From assembly GCA_007695225.1 (NCBI GenBank), contig REED01000065.1, positions 1 to 46,547 on the forward strand: a stretch of DNA of 46,547 nucleotides, read 5' to 3'. Below the pieces are notes generated by a model. The model was not told the origin of the DNA. It saw only the letters and a list, made by a program, of their open reading frames with translations, and did no database searches. The translations under genes and the position numbers were made by a program. Positions 45,589 through 46,547 of this stretch are shown here, in pieces (the first letter of the stretch is position 1; every line of letters begins with the position of its first letter). This DNA comes from Gemmatimonadales bacterium (lineage in GTDB: Bacteria > Gemmatimonadota > Gemmatimonadetes > Longimicrobiales > Gaopeijiaceae).

Positions 45589-46404
45589 ATGGATCTCGAT
45601 CTTCATCTCCACTCCACCGCATCTGACGGCACCCTTTCTCCTGGGGATGTGGTCGCCGCCGCGCTGGCGGCCAGGCTCGATGTCATCTCCCTCACGGATC
45701 ATGACACCACGGCGGGGATCGCCCCCGCCATGGAGGCGGCCGCCGGCCACCCGCTGGAGATCATCCCCGGGATCGAGGTGAGCGCTACCTGGGACCGGGG
45801 CGAGATCCACGTGCTGGGATATTTCGTCGATCCGAGCCACCCCCGCATGATGGAGCATGGGGAGTGGGCCGGGGCACGGAGGATCCAGCGCATGCAGACC
45901 ATGGTGGACCGGCTCCGGGAGTCGGGGATCGAAGTGGATATGGAGGATGTGGAGGAGGCGGCCGGAGCGGAGCGGGGAAGCCTCGCTCGTCCCCATCTGG
46001 CCCGAGCGTTGGTGGAGAAGGGGGTGGTGGACTCCGTCTACGAGGCCTTCGATCGTTTTATCGGGGATGAGCATGAGGCATACGAGCCCACCCGTCTCCT
46101 GGCCCCCGAGGCTGCGGTGGAGTTGATTCGGGAGGTCGGAGGGATTGCGGTATGGGCCCACCCTCCCATGGACCAATTGGACGCCCTCCTCCCCCGGTTG
46201 GTGGAGGCCGGGCTCCGGGGGCTCGAGACGTACCGGCCCCGGAACCCCCGGGACCGAACGCTCCGTCTGGAGGCGCGGGCCCGATCCACTGGCCTCCTGG
46301 TCACCGGAGGGTCGGACTGGCATGGCCCCGAGGGAGGGGAACTGGGACAGTTCCGTGTCTCGGCAAAAGAGGTGAGCGCCTTCCTGGAGGAAGGGGGGAT
46401 GTGA
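45589..46404 (+). CDS. PHP-domain metal-dependent phosphoesterase (YciV/RNase AM-like)
   Basis: A 271-residue polymerase-and-histidinol-phosphatase (PHP) domain protein. Metal-binding motifs are DLHLHSTASDG at the start, LTDHDT, the Glu in IIPGIEVSA, IHVLGYFVD, WAHPP and GSDWHGP at the end. This set and length resemble the YciV/TrpH group, known as 3',5'-nucleotide bisphosphate phosphatases and 5'-3' exoribonucleases; the exact substrate here is not shown. The ATG at 45589 has AGGA 5 bases upstream and puts HxH at residues 5-7. The frame is open upstream to 45325, but that stretch is not conserved in style. Confidence 0.9.
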   Translation: MDLDLHLHSTASDGTLSPGDVVAAALAARLDVISLTDHDTTAGIAPAMEAAAGHPLEIIPGIEVSATWDRGEIHVLGYFVDPSHPRMMEHGEWAGARRIQRMQTMVDRLRESGIEVDMEDVEEAAGAERGSLARPHLARALVEKGVVDSVYEAFDRFIGDEHEAYEPTRLLAPEAAVELIREVGGIAVWAHPPMDQLDALLPRLVEAGLRGLETYRPRNPRDRTLRLEARARSTGLLVTGGSDWHGPEGGELGQFRVSAKEVSAFLEEGGM

Positions 46405-46424
46405 CCCTTCCAGGCGGGCCGGGG

Positions 46425-46453
46425 TTGACGGCGCCCGGGCTGAGGTCTACTTT
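46425..46453 (+). promoter_or_regulatory. Candidate promoter reading out of the window
   Basis: TTGACG (46425-46430) and TACTTT (46448-46453) are separated by exactly 17 bases, 20 bases after the PHP gene stop. The -35 matches the sigma-70 consensus at five of six positions, the -10 at three. It would drive the next gene to the right through a leader of at least 85 bases. Confidence 0.45.
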
Positions 46454-46460
46454 ACTTGGC

Positions 46461-46547
46461 TCCGCTGAACGTCACGTGAGCGAGTCGGGATCCTGAAGGC
46501 GAAAGTCGGAAGATCCCCTTGCCGCAGCGCCGGCGGAACCAAGCTTT
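46461..46547 (+). ncRNA. Possible structured leader, ydaO/c-di-AMP riboswitch-like, cut by window end
   Basis: The stretch after the candidate promoter has no open gene. It contains complementary GGATC/GATCC arms (46488 and 46511) and then a GC-rich segment ending GCGCCGGCGGAACCAAGC. The GGCGGAACCA run and the preceding GCAGCGCC resemble the conserved GGCGGGGGAACCA region of ydaO-yuaA (c-di-AMP) riboswitches. The downstream half that would decide this, including the GGGGUGAAU motif, is outside the window, so this is a weak call. Confidence 0.25.

Overview
The window is a GC-rich, densely packed bacterial chromosome segment with an almost entirely housekeeping gene set. Gene content and order suggest a diderm bacterium, most probably Gemmatimonadota or a close relative. 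Pointers are a PilQ secretin and prepilin peptidase, lipoproteins and a predicted outer-membrane barrel, a tig-clpP-clpX-lon-engB block, an ATP synthase b subunit with a signal-peptide-like start, and very GC-rich third codon positions. The phylum assignment is inference from gene style and order. I see no phage, transposon, CRISPR array or defence system.

Layout. (1) 3-3209, plus strand: the C-terminal part of a type IV pilus secretin and an Ig-like repeat lipoprotein, closed by an intrinsic terminator. (2) 3340-16312, plus strand: a long tight gene string aroC-aroK-topA-trmFO-xerC-hslV-hslU-argF-gcvT followed by a sigma-54 activator with a degenerate receiver. Many junctions are 4-base ATGA or GTGA overlaps. 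(3) 16353-27716, minus strand: an unknown lipoprotein, engB, lon, clpX, clpP, tig, tRNA-Leu(UAG) with its own promoter, an HtrA protease and dnaK. Together with hslVU this puts most of the core protein quality-control machinery within about 17 kb. (4) 27985-30371, plus strand: a concentrative nucleoside transporter translationally coupled to purine nucleoside phosphorylase, a salvage pair. (5) 30403-32987: thiD (minus) diverges from a SpoU-family RNA methyltransferase coupled to the prepilin peptidase PilD (plus). (6) 33040-37262, minus strand: an outer-membrane barrel candidate, a 67-residue zinc ribbon, a gamma-carbonic-anhydrase-like protein lacking one zinc ligand, a CorC/HlyC-type membrane protein and a MoxR ATPase. 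(7) 37699-45271, plus strand: the complete F1Fo ATP synthase operon atpZ-atpI-atpB-atpE-atpF-atpH-atpA-atpG-atpD-atpC. (8) 45589-46404: a PHP-domain phosphoesterase, then a promoter and the start of a possible structured leader at the window edge.

The most interesting signals are non-coding. An 18-bp near-perfect Rex-type (NADH-sensing repressor) palindrome sits over the likely -35 region of the ATP synthase operon. A perfect 15-bp-stem hairpin lies between atpE and atpF. A six-run G-quadruplex candidate lies just after atpC. A possible c-di-AMP-type riboswitch leader is cut by the right edge. Among proteins, notable points are a roughly 70-residue low-complexity insertion in the HslU I domain, a gamma-CA-like protein with His replaced by Glu at a zinc position, a short epsilon subunit without the regulatory helical hairpin, and a sigma-54 activator whose receiver has lost its phosphoacceptor. 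I did not find a clear undescribed multi-gene system.
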